DNA of 8,607 nucleotides from Nitrospinota bacterium (GTDB taxonomy: Bacteria; UBA8248; JACPRG01), in assembly GCA_030740135.1 (NCBI GenBank), contig JASLXW010000152.1, forward strand, positions 1 through 8,607, in the 5' to 3' direction. The notes under the pieces are model-generated. The model saw nothing but the letters and a program-made list of their open reading frames with translations. It did no database searches and was not told the origin of the DNA. The position numbers were made by a program, and so were the translations under genes. Shown here one piece after another: positions 1 through 6,177 of this stretch (position 1 is its first letter; each line of letters opens with the position of its first letter).

Positions 1-123
1 GAGGGCGCCCTTCGCAAGGAATTCGCCGAGAACATCGAGCGCAACTGCGTCCACGGAAGCGACGCCCCCGAGACGGCGGCGTTCGAAACCGCGTACTTCT
101 TCAGGGCCCTGGACAAGGTGTAG
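1..123 (+). CDS. ndk: Nucleoside diphosphate kinase, C-terminal part (5' end outside window)
   Basis: The first 40 codons read as the end of nucleoside diphosphate kinase, which moves the gamma-phosphate of ATP to other (d)NDPs through a phosphohistidine in the cytoplasm. The segment [13 protein letters not shown] is the family signature around the catalytic histidine; that His is the 18th visible residue (bases 52-54). It is followed by the usual AFETAYFF helix and a short tail ending in TAG at 121-123. The frame is open to the window edge, so about two thirds of the protein lies upstream. The link to the downstream glycan genes is probably only positional: a 363-base gap separates them. NDK supplies NTPs that sugar-nucleotide synthesis uses, but it is a general housekeeping enzyme. 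Confidence 0.93.
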   Translation, partial: EGALRKEFAENIERNCVHGSDAPETAAFETAYFFRALDKV

Positions 124-238
124 GGAAAGCCCCGGAGGGAAGGAGGGACCGTCCTCAAGCCCCGGGGTGGATGACCCCGCGCCGGGTTCGAAAAAACTCC
201 TCCCGGTCCCGCGCTTTCGCGTCGGCGGACCGCCCGGG

Positions 239-252
239 AGTCATCCATGACT
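239..252. promoter_or_regulatory. 14-base dyad, possible operator
   Basis: AGTCAT-CC-ATGACT is a perfect inverted repeat with 6-base arms and a 2-base centre. It lies about 78 bases upstream of the candidate -35 element at 330. The dyad at 5197-5210 has the same 6-2-6 geometry and shares the outer AG..AT / AT..CT bases. Dyads of this size do occur by chance, so an operator role is only a suggestion. Confidence 0.25.
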
Positions 253-329
253 GAAAGTGGATGGGTGCGCCGCAGAGGGGTTCCACCGGGAAAAATCCGC
301 CGGCCGGAATGACTTCCTTCCCGCCCGCC

Positions 330-358
330 TTGAATCTCAAAACCCTTTGATTTAGAGT
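330..358 (+). promoter_or_regulatory. Candidate sigma-70-like promoter for the glycan operon
   Basis: TTGAAT (330-335) and TAGAGT (353-358) are separated by 17 bases, and each matches 4 of 6 consensus positions. They sit in a locally AT-richer patch of a GC-rich intergenic region. Use of this promoter would give a leader of roughly 120 bases before the ATG at 487, containing the hairpin at 388-416. The call rests on pattern only. Confidence 0.33.
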
Positions 359-387
359 TTCCTCGCAGACGTGAGCGTAGCGCGGCG

Positions 388-416
388 GGTCGCCCGGAAG
401 CGAACCGGGCCCGACC
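388..416 (+). promoter_or_regulatory. Stable hairpin in the operon leader
   Basis: Bases 388-397 pair with 405-416. Six uninterrupted GC pairs (392-397 with 405-410) close a 7-base loop, and four more pairs (388-391 with 413-416) follow after a 2-base bulge. No U-run follows, so it does not look like an intrinsic terminator. It lies about 70 bases upstream of the start codon and could affect leader RNA folding or stability. GC-rich DNA makes such stems fairly common. Confidence 0.3.
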
Positions 417-486
417 GCACGGGGAACGGGCGGCTCGCCGGGTCATCCCGACGATTTCTCATTTCAACTTTTTTCGGGTTTAGCGA

Positions 487-1191
487 ATGCGCGCGGTGCT
501 TTTGGCGGGCGGGCTGGGAACGAGGCTCCGGCCCCTCACCTTCTCGATCCCCAAGCCCCTCCTCCCCGTGGGGGAAAAGCCGATCCTCGAGATCATCCTC
601 GACCGGCTCAAGGAATTCGGATTCCGTGAATTCATCCTCTCCGTCGGATACCGGGCCGAGCTCATCGAAACCTACTTCGGCGACGGCACACGCTTCGACG
701 CGGAAATTCACTACCTGAAGGAAGAAAAGCCCACGGGCACGGCCGGCTCCCTCCACCTGCTCCGCCAGGGATTCGACATCGCCGATGACGAGACTTTCCT
801 CCTCATGAACGGCGACGTCCTGACCGAGCTCGACTTCCACCGCTTCATCGACGCCCACAAGTCCGGAGCGTTCGAGATCAGCGTGGGCGTCAAGGAGATC
901 GAGCGCCAGCTCCCTTACGGCGTCCTCGAGGTCGAGGACCGCCTCGTCCGGCGGATCGTTGAAAAACCCGTCTCGCGGCACCTCATCTCGGCCGGCATCT
1001 ACCTGCTTCAGGGGAGCGTCCTCCCCCTGGTCCCGGCCGACACCTATTTCACCCTGCCGGACCTCGTGGAACGCCTGGTGGCGGAGAACCGGCGCGTCGG
1101 AAGCCATCTCATCCGGGAATTCTGGCTGGCCGTGGAGCACCCGGATGACATGGAAGAGGCCCGGTCCCGAATCGAGGCGGGCTCGGGATGA
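487..1191 (+). CDS. Sugar-nucleotide pyrophosphorylase (NTP:sugar-1-phosphate nucleotidyltransferase)
   Basis: This 234-residue cytoplasmic enzyme of the nucleotidyltransferase family should make an NDP-sugar from a sugar-1-phosphate and an NTP. The N-terminal signature AGGLGTRLRPLT continues into KPLLPVGEKP (residues 7-32) and is the nucleotide-binding loop. GTAGSL (84-89), MNGD with the metal-binding Asp110, PYGVLEVE (143-150), EKP (159-161) and SAGIYLL (168-174) follow in normal order. The length fits single-domain mannose-1-phosphate guanylyltransferase-like members, but the base and sugar cannot be fixed from sequence. One oddity is the C-terminal block: where relatives usually have W-x-D-[IV]-G-x-P, this protein has WLAVEHPDD (213-221), so the usual second metal-ligand Asp is Ala215. 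The ATG at 487 begins right at the conserved core; no clear Shine-Dalgarno sequence precedes it. The stop overlaps the next start (ATGA), implying translational coupling. Confidence 0.88.
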   Translation: MRAVLLAGGLGTRLRPLTFSIPKPLLPVGEKPILEIILDRLKEFGFREFILSVGYRAELIETYFGDGTRFDAEIHYLKEEKPTGTAGSLHLLRQGFDIADDETFLLMNGDVLTELDFHRFIDAHKSGAFEISVGVKEIERQLPYGVLEVEDRLVRRIVEKPVSRHLISAGIYLLQGSVLPLVPADTYFTLPDLVERLVAENRRVGSHLIREFWLAVEHPDDMEEARSRIEAGSG

Positions 1192-1886
1192 GTCTCTCGC
1201 TCCGAAAACTCTCCGTCGTCATTCCCGTTTACAACGAGCGAGACACCATCGAGGAGGTCATCCGCCGGGTCCTGGCAGTGGACATCGGCCTTGAGCGCGA
1301 GATCATCGTCCTGGACGGCGACTCCACCGACGGAACCCGGGAGTTCCTGGAGAACCTCCGGGAGGAGCAGGTTCGGGTGATCTTCGAAAAGGATCGGGGC
1401 GGCAAAGGCGCGGCCGTCCGGCGCGGCTTCGGCGAGGCCACGGGCGACATCGTCATCATCCAGGACGCCGACCTGGAATTGGATCCGTCCGAATATCCGG
1501 ACCTTCTGGCCCCCATTCTCCGGGGCGATGCGAAAGCCGTATACGGGAGCCGGTTCACCCACGGAAGGGGCGCGACGTCCTTCGGAAGCTACATCGGCAA
1601 TAGGACCATCACCTGGGCGACCAACCTCCTCTTCTTCGCCCGGCTCACCGACATCGCGACGGGCTACAAGGTCATCCGGAAAGATGTCCTCGACACCCTG
1701 CGCCTTTCGTGCAACGGCTTCGATTTCGACGCCGAAATCACCAACAGGCTCCTCAAGGCGGGCGTCCGCATTCACGAGGTTCCCGTCGCCTATGCGCCCC
1801 GCGACCACCAGGCCGGAAAGAAGCTTCACTGGTCCGAGGGCTTCCGGGTTCTGCTGGCGATCCTGAGAAACCGCTTCACCGACTGA
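1188..1886 (+). CDS. Family 2 glycosyltransferase, DPM1-like (polyprenyl-phosphate sugar synthase)
   Basis: This 232-residue GT-A fold enzyme probably transfers a sugar from an NDP-sugar to polyprenyl phosphate on the inner membrane face. Key motifs are SVVIPVYNER (9-18), the nucleotide-binding LDGDSTDGT (42-50), GGKGAAVRRGF (71-81), the metal-binding DAD in IQDADLELDP (91-100), GSRF (120-123), TGYKV (158-162) and GFDFDAEI (177-184). These are typical of the dolichol-phosphate mannose/glucose synthase group of GT2. There is no C-terminal transmembrane pair, so it resembles the short, peripheral DPM1 type and not the GtrB type. Its ATG overlaps the pyrophosphorylase stop by four bases, and the GT-C gene starts 8 bases after its stop. 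This suggests the three supply, load and use one lipid-linked sugar (inference). Donor and lipid are not proven, and other GT2 roles are possible. Confidence 0.87.
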   Translation: MSLSLRKLSVVIPVYNERDTIEEVIRRVLAVDIGLEREIIVLDGDSTDGTREFLENLREEQVRVIFEKDRGGKGAAVRRGFGEATGDIVIIQDADLELDPSEYPDLLAPILRGDAKAVYGSRFTHGRGATSFGSYIGNRTITWATNLLFFARLTDIATGYKVIRKDVLDTLRLSCNGFDFDAEITNRLLKAGVRIHEVPVAYAPRDHQAGKKLHWSEGFRVLLAILRNRFTD

Positions 1887-1894
1887 CCGACGCC

Positions 1895-3910
1895 ATGACC
1901 GCAATCCCCCCCCACGACAGCCGGGCAACGCGATTCCGGACGCGGATCTTCACCCCCGTCCTCCGATTCAACGACCGGGTGGATGAATGGATCCGCCGGA
2001 ACCCGGCCGCCCGTCTCCTGGGACCTGCCGGACCGTTGCGGCGATGGAGGGAAGGAGCAAGGCGCGACCCCCGCCGATCGGGGCGGGAGACCGGCAGGGA
2101 CGGGTGGATCGACGGCAGTCTCCTCATTACGGCGATCCGGAGGTTTTCGGCGGCGCTGGGCGGCGCAATCGCCGCTCAGGCTCGGGAAGGGATCTTCGGG
2201 CGCTGGCGGGACGCCGTGGCCCGCTCCCGGACGGCCGCCCCGCAACGAACCGCGGCGGCCGTTCTCTTATCGGCAATGGGCGCGAACGCGGTTTTCCTTC
2301 TTGTCTCCCAAACGCCCCTGGAAGCGGAAGGCTTGGCGATCCGGGCGCTCCTGCTCGCGGGTGCGGGAGCGGCGACGGTCCTGAAAGAGGGCGGGTTCGC
2401 CCGCTGGTGGCGGGCCTGGTGGCCGGGCCGGCGGCGCCGGAATTCGGGAAGGGAGAGCGCGGCGACCCCCGGAACGGCCGGGCCGGCCGCTCTGGAGGGT
2501 TCTCCCGGCTTTCTCCCCGCAATGGCGGCGGGGGCGGTTGCGGGGTTTTTCTGGTGGCTTTCCCCCGGCGCCGCATTTCTGGGACTGGCCGCGGCGGGGT
2601 TGGCAGTGGGCCTAAAGCGATTCTGCGCCCCGGAGGATTGGGAGTTTTTGCGGGGTCTTTTCATTGCTTCCCTGGTCCTGCGCCTGGCCCTCCTGGCCGT
2701 TGCGTACGCTTGGGCGATCACGAAAGGGTGGACCTACTCGAATCCGAACGTCCTGGACTTTCACTTCAGGACCCCGATGGTGTTCGGCGACGGGGGATAC
2801 TTTACAGCGCGGGCTTGGGCGCTCAGCCAGATCTGGAGGGGCGCTGAGGTCTGGCCGCAGGCCCTCTATGAAATTCGCCAGGTTTACGGGGCCACGTCAT
2901 TTCTTTACCTCCCCACGGCCTTCTTCTATCTCTTCGGCCCCGAGGGATTGATCGCGGTCCGGCTCATCAATCCATTCATCGGCGCATGCCTTCCTTTGAT
3001 GGTGTACGGGTTGACCCGCGAGCTGTTCGGCCGGCCGGCCGGCCGGATCGCCTCGATCACGGTCTCGATCTTTCCTTCGCTGATCCTCTGGAGCCTGGAC
3101 CTGCTCAAGGATACAACGTTCATCGTGATAACCCTGGCGACCGTCTGGTGGATGGTTCGATTCCAACGGCGAAAGAGACTTAGCGCCTGGCTGGCCGCCG
3201 CCGTCATGGTGGCGCTTTCCTTCACCGTCCGCAATGACCTGGGCATTCTTCTCCTCGCCTTGGTCGGACTCGGCTGGATCCCCGTTGTGTGGCGGCGGTG
3301 CGTGGGGCGGAGCCCGGCTCGGGCGCTGCTCGCCCTTTTGCTTCTGGCGGCAGTTTTCCTCTCCCCCCCCGTGCGCGGTGTGATGGGGGTTCAGCTCTAC
3401 TGGCTCTTTTCCGTCCAGCGGGGAGCGGCCTCGACGGCCGGAAGGTCCACCTATCCGCTGTGGAACCAAAGACTCTACCGGCACAAGGCGCCCGAGACCT
3501 TCCTGACGGATGTCAAACCCCTGGAAGTCCTCCGCGCGTTCGGACTCGGGCAATACCATTTCTGGCTCGAACCCACCCCTTGGGGGCCGCGCTCCCGGGG
3601 AGAGCGGCTGGCCATCCCCCAGATGATGCTTTGGTACGTGATCCTGCTGGCCAGCCTCGCCGGGATATGGCGTCTGCGGCGAAACCCGTCGGAGCTCTTC
3701 ATCCTGCTTGTGTTCCTCGGGGCGGCGAGCGCAATCATGGGGATGACGGGAGGGAACGTCGGGACGATTTTCCGTCACCGGGACGTTCTGACGCCGGTCC
3801 TGATTGCCGCGGCCGGCGGGGGCTTGGCCGGGTGGCTCCGCCGGACGCGGGACCCGGCCCCGGCCCATCAGACCGGCCGGGCCGATCGCGGGCCGGCGGG
3901 CAAGGCCTGA
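1895..3910 (+). CDS. Multi-pass membrane glycosyltransferase, GT-C / GT39-like
   Basis: This 671-residue integral membrane protein has about a dozen hydrophobic segments. From residue about 250 on it has the layout of GT-C glycosyltransferases, which use polyprenyl-phosphate sugars on the outer face. FGDGGYFTARAWAL (297-310) carries an acidic residue (Asp299) in the first periplasmic loop, the usual catalytic place. A conserved RLINPFIGACLPLMVYGLTRELFG block (356-379) and a FPSLILWSLDLLKDTTF segment (393-409) follow. A long loop (about 505-575) and NVGTIFRHRDVLTP (621-634) come near the end. The first 250 residues are unusual: Arg-rich amphipathic stretches (WIRRNPAARLLGP, RRWREGARRDPRR) and then two or more hydrophobic segments joined by an Arg/Gly/Ala-rich linker (170-205). 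ATG 1895 lies 8 bases after the GT2 stop, so coupled translation is likely; the open frame upstream overlaps GT2 and is a shadow. It could instead be an unrecognised polymerase or ligase. The sugar and acceptor are unknown. Confidence 0.75.
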   Translation: MTAIPPHDSRATRFRTRIFTPVLRFNDRVDEWIRRNPAARLLGPAGPLRRWREGARRDPRRSGRETGRDGWIDGSLLITAIRRFSAALGGAIAAQAREGIFGRWRDAVARSRTAAPQRTAAAVLLSAMGANAVFLLVSQTPLEAEGLAIRALLLAGAGAATVLKEGGFARWWRAWWPGRRRRNSGRESAATPGTAGPAALEGSPGFLPAMAAGAVAGFFWWLSPGAAFLGLAAAGLAVGLKRFCAPEDWEFLRGLFIASLVLRLALLAVAYAWAITKGWTYSNPNVLDFHFRTPMVFGDGGYFTARAWALSQIWRGAEVWPQALYEIRQVYGATSFLYLPTAFFYLFGPEGLIAVRLINPFIGACLPLMVYGLTRELFGRPAGRIASITVSIFPSLILWSLDLLKDTTFIVITLATVWWMVRFQRRKRLSAWLAAAVMVALSFTVRNDLGILLLALVGLGWIPVVWRRCVGRSPARALLALLLLAAVFLSPPVRGVMGVQLYWLFSVQRGAASTAGRSTYPLWNQRLYRHKAPETFLTDVKPLEVLRAFGLGQYHFWLEPTPWGPRSRGERLAIPQMMLWYVILLASLAGIWRLRRNPSELFILLVFLGAASAIMGMTGGNVGTIFRHRDVLTPVLIAAAGGGLAGWLRRTRDPAPAHQTGRADRGPAGKA

Positions 3911-3915
3911 GACCC

Positions 3916-5172
3916 GTGGCGAATCATCCCCCCCTCCCCCCGACGGACGGCCGGCGGCGGCGTTCACCCAGGATCCTCTTCCTCTCCTACAACGGCGTTC
4001 AGGAGCCCCTGATGCAGTCCCAGGCGCTGCCCTACCTCCGCGGACTCGCCCGCCAAGGCACCCGCGTTCATCTCCTCACCTTCGAGAAAGAGACGCCGAG
4101 GGGAAACCCGCCGGGTAAGGAGCAGCGCGCGGCTTTGGCCCGCGACGATTTGCGTTGGACCTGGCTCAGGTACCATAAGCGTCCCGCCTTCGTTTCCACG
4201 CTCTTCGACGTCGCGCTCGGGATGGCGCTCTCCGTTTGGCTCACCCTGCGGCATCGCGTGGACATCATCGAAGCCCGGGGGACCATCCCCGCGGGAATCG
4301 GATTTCCCGTGGCCCGGATCCTTCGCCGGCGATTCCTTTTCAACGTCCGGGGGCTGCTCGCCGAGGAAAACGCGGACGCGGGCCGCTGGAGGCTGGATCA
4401 TCCCGCGGTCCGATGGGTGAACCGGCTCGAGAAACGATGGATCTCCTCCGCTGACGCCGTCATCGTGCTCACCGAGGCATTGAAACGTCTGCTGGCGGGA
4501 CCGGATTACCTGCCTCGACCGAGGACTGAAGGGGTGACGGTGATCCCGTGCTGCGCGGACACCGACCGGTTTCTGCCGGCCCGCGAAACGCGTAGGCCAG
4601 AGACGGCCTTCCCCACGCTCGTCTATGCGGGATCGCTCGGCGGGTACTATCTGGTCCGGGAGATGTTCGACTTTTTCGCCGTCGCCCTGGCCCGGTGGCC
4701 CCGGGCGCGTCTGCGGATCCTGGCCAACGGGTATGAAAACCGGGCGCGCGACGCGGCGAGAGAGATCGGCCTGGATCCCGGGAGGGTGGACATCGAGACG
4801 GTCGCCCATGAGGATGTCCCCGGACGGCTGGCCGGCGCCGACGCGGGTTTGGTGTTCGCCCGCCCGGCCTTCGCCCGGATCGGCATGTCTCCGACCAAAC
4901 TGGCGGAGTATCTGGCCTGCGGTCTGCCGGTCGTCACAACGCCTGGAATCGGGGACGCCGAGAGCGTTGTCCTGGAAGACCGGATCGGGGTGGTGGTTCG
5001 GAGCCTGGACAGGGCCGGGTACGAGGGGGTCTGCGAGGCGCTCTCGACGCTATTGGAGGAAGGCGAGACCCTGCGGACCCGGTGCCGGCAGTCGGCGGTT
5101 CGTCGATTCGGGTTGGAGAGGGGGCTTGCGGGATATCGTGAAGCCCTGGGATTTCTCGGGTTCCGACTGTGA
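3916..5172 (+). CDS. Family 4 glycosyltransferase (GT-B fold)
   Basis: This 418-residue cytoplasmic, membrane-associated retaining glycosyltransferase would add a sugar to a growing lipid-linked glycan. After a short Pro/Arg-rich leader, the N-terminal domain starts with RILFLSYNGVQEPLMQSQALPYL (19-41), typical of a GT4 group in exopolysaccharide clusters. RGLLAEENADAGRW (145-158) and a DAVIVLTEALKRLL segment follow. The C-terminal donor-binding domain has VYAGSLGGYY (about residue 237 on) and GMSPTKLAEYLACGLPVVTTPG (323-344). Glu331 is the conserved second Glu of the EX7E motif; the first position is Gly323, as is usual in the SPTKLxEYLACG subgroup. No in-frame ATG precedes the conserved core, so GTG 3916, 5 bases after the previous stop, is the likely start, with a weak AAGG at 3902-3905. 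It is the last gene of the 487-5172 run. Donor and acceptor cannot be read from sequence. Confidence 0.87.
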   Translation: MANHPPLPPTDGRRRRSPRILFLSYNGVQEPLMQSQALPYLRGLARQGTRVHLLTFEKETPRGNPPGKEQRAALARDDLRWTWLRYHKRPAFVSTLFDVALGMALSVWLTLRHRVDIIEARGTIPAGIGFPVARILRRRFLFNVRGLLAEENADAGRWRLDHPAVRWVNRLEKRWISSADAVIVLTEALKRLLAGPDYLPRPRTEGVTVIPCCADTDRFLPARETRRPETAFPTLVYAGSLGGYYLVREMFDFFAVALARWPRARLRILANGYENRARDAAREIGLDPGRVDIETVAHEDVPGRLAGADAGLVFARPAFARIGMSPTKLAEYLACGLPVVTTPGIGDAESVVLEDRIGVVVRSLDRAGYEGVCEALSTLLEEGETLRTRCRQSAVRRFGLERGLAGYREALGFLGFRL

Positions 5173-5186
5173 CTTTCCCGAGGGGG

Positions 5187-5215
5187 TTGCGTATATAGAT
5201 ATTTATATCTTTAGA
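5187..5215 (+). promoter_or_regulatory. Candidate promoter in an AT-rich island
   Basis: The bases from 5187 to 5236 are strikingly AT-rich for this window. TTGCGT (5187-5192) and TTTAGA (5210-5215) are 17 bases apart. They are poor matches to consensus, but they lie where a promoter for the gene starting at about 5359 would be expected. A second AT patch, TAAAAT at 5231-5236, is an alternative -10 without a good -35. The leader would be about 130-140 bases. Confidence 0.3.
5197..5210. promoter_or_regulatory. 14-base dyad, possible operator overlapping the candidate promoter
   Basis: AGATAT-TT-ATATCT is a perfect inverted repeat with 6-base arms and a 2-base centre. It sits between the two candidate promoter hexamers, a common place for a repressor site. 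The dyad at 239-252 has the same geometry and outer bases (AGnnATnnATnnCT). No regulator gene is in the window. Confidence 0.3.
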
Positions 5216-5268
5216 CGTTGGGACGGTTGTTAAAATGGCCGCGGTTCGGAGCGTCGTCCCGAGAACCG

Positions 5269-5283
5269 GCCGGTCGGACCGGC
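5269..5283. repeat. GC-rich odd dyad in the leader of the WecA-like gene
   Basis: GCCGGTC-G-GACCGGC is a perfect 7-base inverted repeat around a single central base, about 75 bases upstream of the likely GTG start at 5359. A loop of one base cannot form a simple RNA hairpin without opening pairs, so a protein-binding site is the other reading. In GC-rich DNA it may be chance. Confidence 0.2.
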
Positions 5284-5358
5284 GAAGCGCTTTCGTCGGG
5301 GGATCGATCTAGTTGGGTCATCGGGTGTCGCCGGAATCTCCCGGGCGCGGAAAATGGA

Positions 5359-6177
5359 GTGAGGAAAATCGTTGACACGCCGAAGAGATTCAGCACCTAT
5401 GTGCTGTATATGGCCATTTCCATCGGGACGTTCCTGCTGTTCCTGCCGGCGACCCGGGCGTGGTTCATCGGCCAGGGGATGCGGTGGTTTTTCCTTTTTC
5501 TTCTGTCCTTCTTCCTGAGCCTGCTCCTGACGCCGGCCGTCCGCCGCTTGGCCCGCCGCCTTGATGTGTTGGACGCGCCTTCATCCCGAAAGGCCCACGA
5601 GAGAAGCTCCCCGCTGCTGGGCGGAATGGCTATTTTTCTGTCCTTCGCCATCGCCGTCATCTACAACCTGTATTTCTCGTTCCAACTCAAGGGCGTCGCC
5701 ATCGGCGCCACGCTCGTCATGGTTTTTTCCCTGGCGGACGATATCTGGGACCTGCCGGCGCTGATGAAGCTCATGATTCAGCTTTGCGCGGTGGGGGTCA
5801 TGGTCGTTTACGGGGTGAGCGGAAATTTCATGCCGGCCTCCTTTCTGGGGGACGGCTTCGAGGTGCTCCTGACCATTTTCTGGAGGATCGGCATCACCAA
5901 CGCCGTGAACTTTCTGGACGGGATGGACGGTTTGGCGACGGGGCTGGGCCTCATCGCATCCACGTTCATCGGTCTCGTGGGGCCCTGCAGACCGGCCAGC
6001 GGTTCCTGCTCTTTCTGGCCGTGGCGTTGGCGGGCAGTTGCCTGGGATTTCTCCCCTACAACTTCCATCCCCGAAAACCCGCGACCATCTTTCTCGGGGA
6101 CGCGGGCAGCCAGTTCATCGGATTCACCCTGGCGGGGATGGCCATCATGGGAAATTGAGCGATCGGCGATCCGGTGA
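5359..6177 (+). CDS. N-terminal piece of the WecA/MraY-like transferase as the frame reads
   Basis: As the bases stand, this frame gives 272 residues. The first 207 are genuine WecA/MraY-like sequence: an additional N-terminal membrane helix, the family's first helix with [14 protein letters not shown], the SRKAHERSS loop, the Asp-Asp site at 127-128 and [21 protein letters not shown]. After base 5979 the frame is wrong and the last 65 residues (from GPCRPASG) are not family sequence; the correct continuation is one frame away. The product would lack the GDAGS and HLHH blocks and should be inactive alone. Its TGA at 6175-6177 overlaps the GTG of the next piece. Confidence 0.6.
   Translation: MRKIVDTPKRFSTYVLYMAISIGTFLLFLPATRAWFIGQGMRWFFLFLLSFFLSLLLTPAVRRLARRLDVLDAPSSRKAHERSSPLLGGMAIFLSFAIAVIYNLYFSFQLKGVAIGATLVMVFSLADDIWDLPALMKLMIQLCAVGVMVVYGVSGNFMPASFLGDGFEVLLTIFWRIGITNAVNFLDGMDGLATGLGLIASTFIGLVGPCRPASGSCSFWPWRWRAVAWDFSPTTSIPENPRPSFSGTRAASSSDSPWRGWPSWEIERSAIR

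Larger units (their letters stand above)
124..486. other. Intergenic leader region without convincing genes
   Basis: No convincing gene lies in this 363-base stretch. A minus-strand open frame at 155-340 has no recognisable domain, and the frames overlapping the pyrophosphorylase are GC-driven shadows. What can be seen is a 14-base dyad (239-252), an AT-richer patch with promoter-like hexamers (330-358), a stable GC-rich hairpin (388-416), and a T-rich tract just before the start codon at 487. No hairpin followed by a T-run was found after ndk, so no intrinsic terminator is called. Confidence 0.5.

Noticed and set aside
124..220. Possible tRNA because of a GGTTCGAA-like T-loop at about 184-191
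   Set aside because: The T-arm has no 3' pairing partner and no cloverleaf can be built around it.
155..340. 61-codon minus-strand open frame in the first intergenic region
   Set aside because: There is no recognisable domain, no clear ribosome site, and the composition is what GC-rich DNA gives by chance.
1709..1894. Upstream extension of the GT-C frame into the GT2 gene
   Set aside because: This part lies over the well-conserved GT2 C-terminus and reads as low-complexity Arg/Pro sequence; ATG 1895 fits the operon spacing.
3028..3046. Tandem CCGG units in the GT-C gene
   Set aside because: They encode ordinary Gly-Arg-Pro-Ala-Gly-Arg codons in frame; a short GC-rich run, not a repeat element.
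3289..3915. Long open frame upstream of and in frame with the GT4 enzyme, overlapping the GT-C gene
   Set aside because: Its translation is Pro/Gly/Arg-rich with no family motifs, while the overlapping frame encodes the membrane protein. GTG 3916 is the sensible start.
6156..6158. TGA as selenocysteine or genome-wide recoding to Trp
   Set aside because: The position is a family Trp, not Cys; no SECIS-like hairpin was evident just after it, and TGA terminates most other genes in the window.
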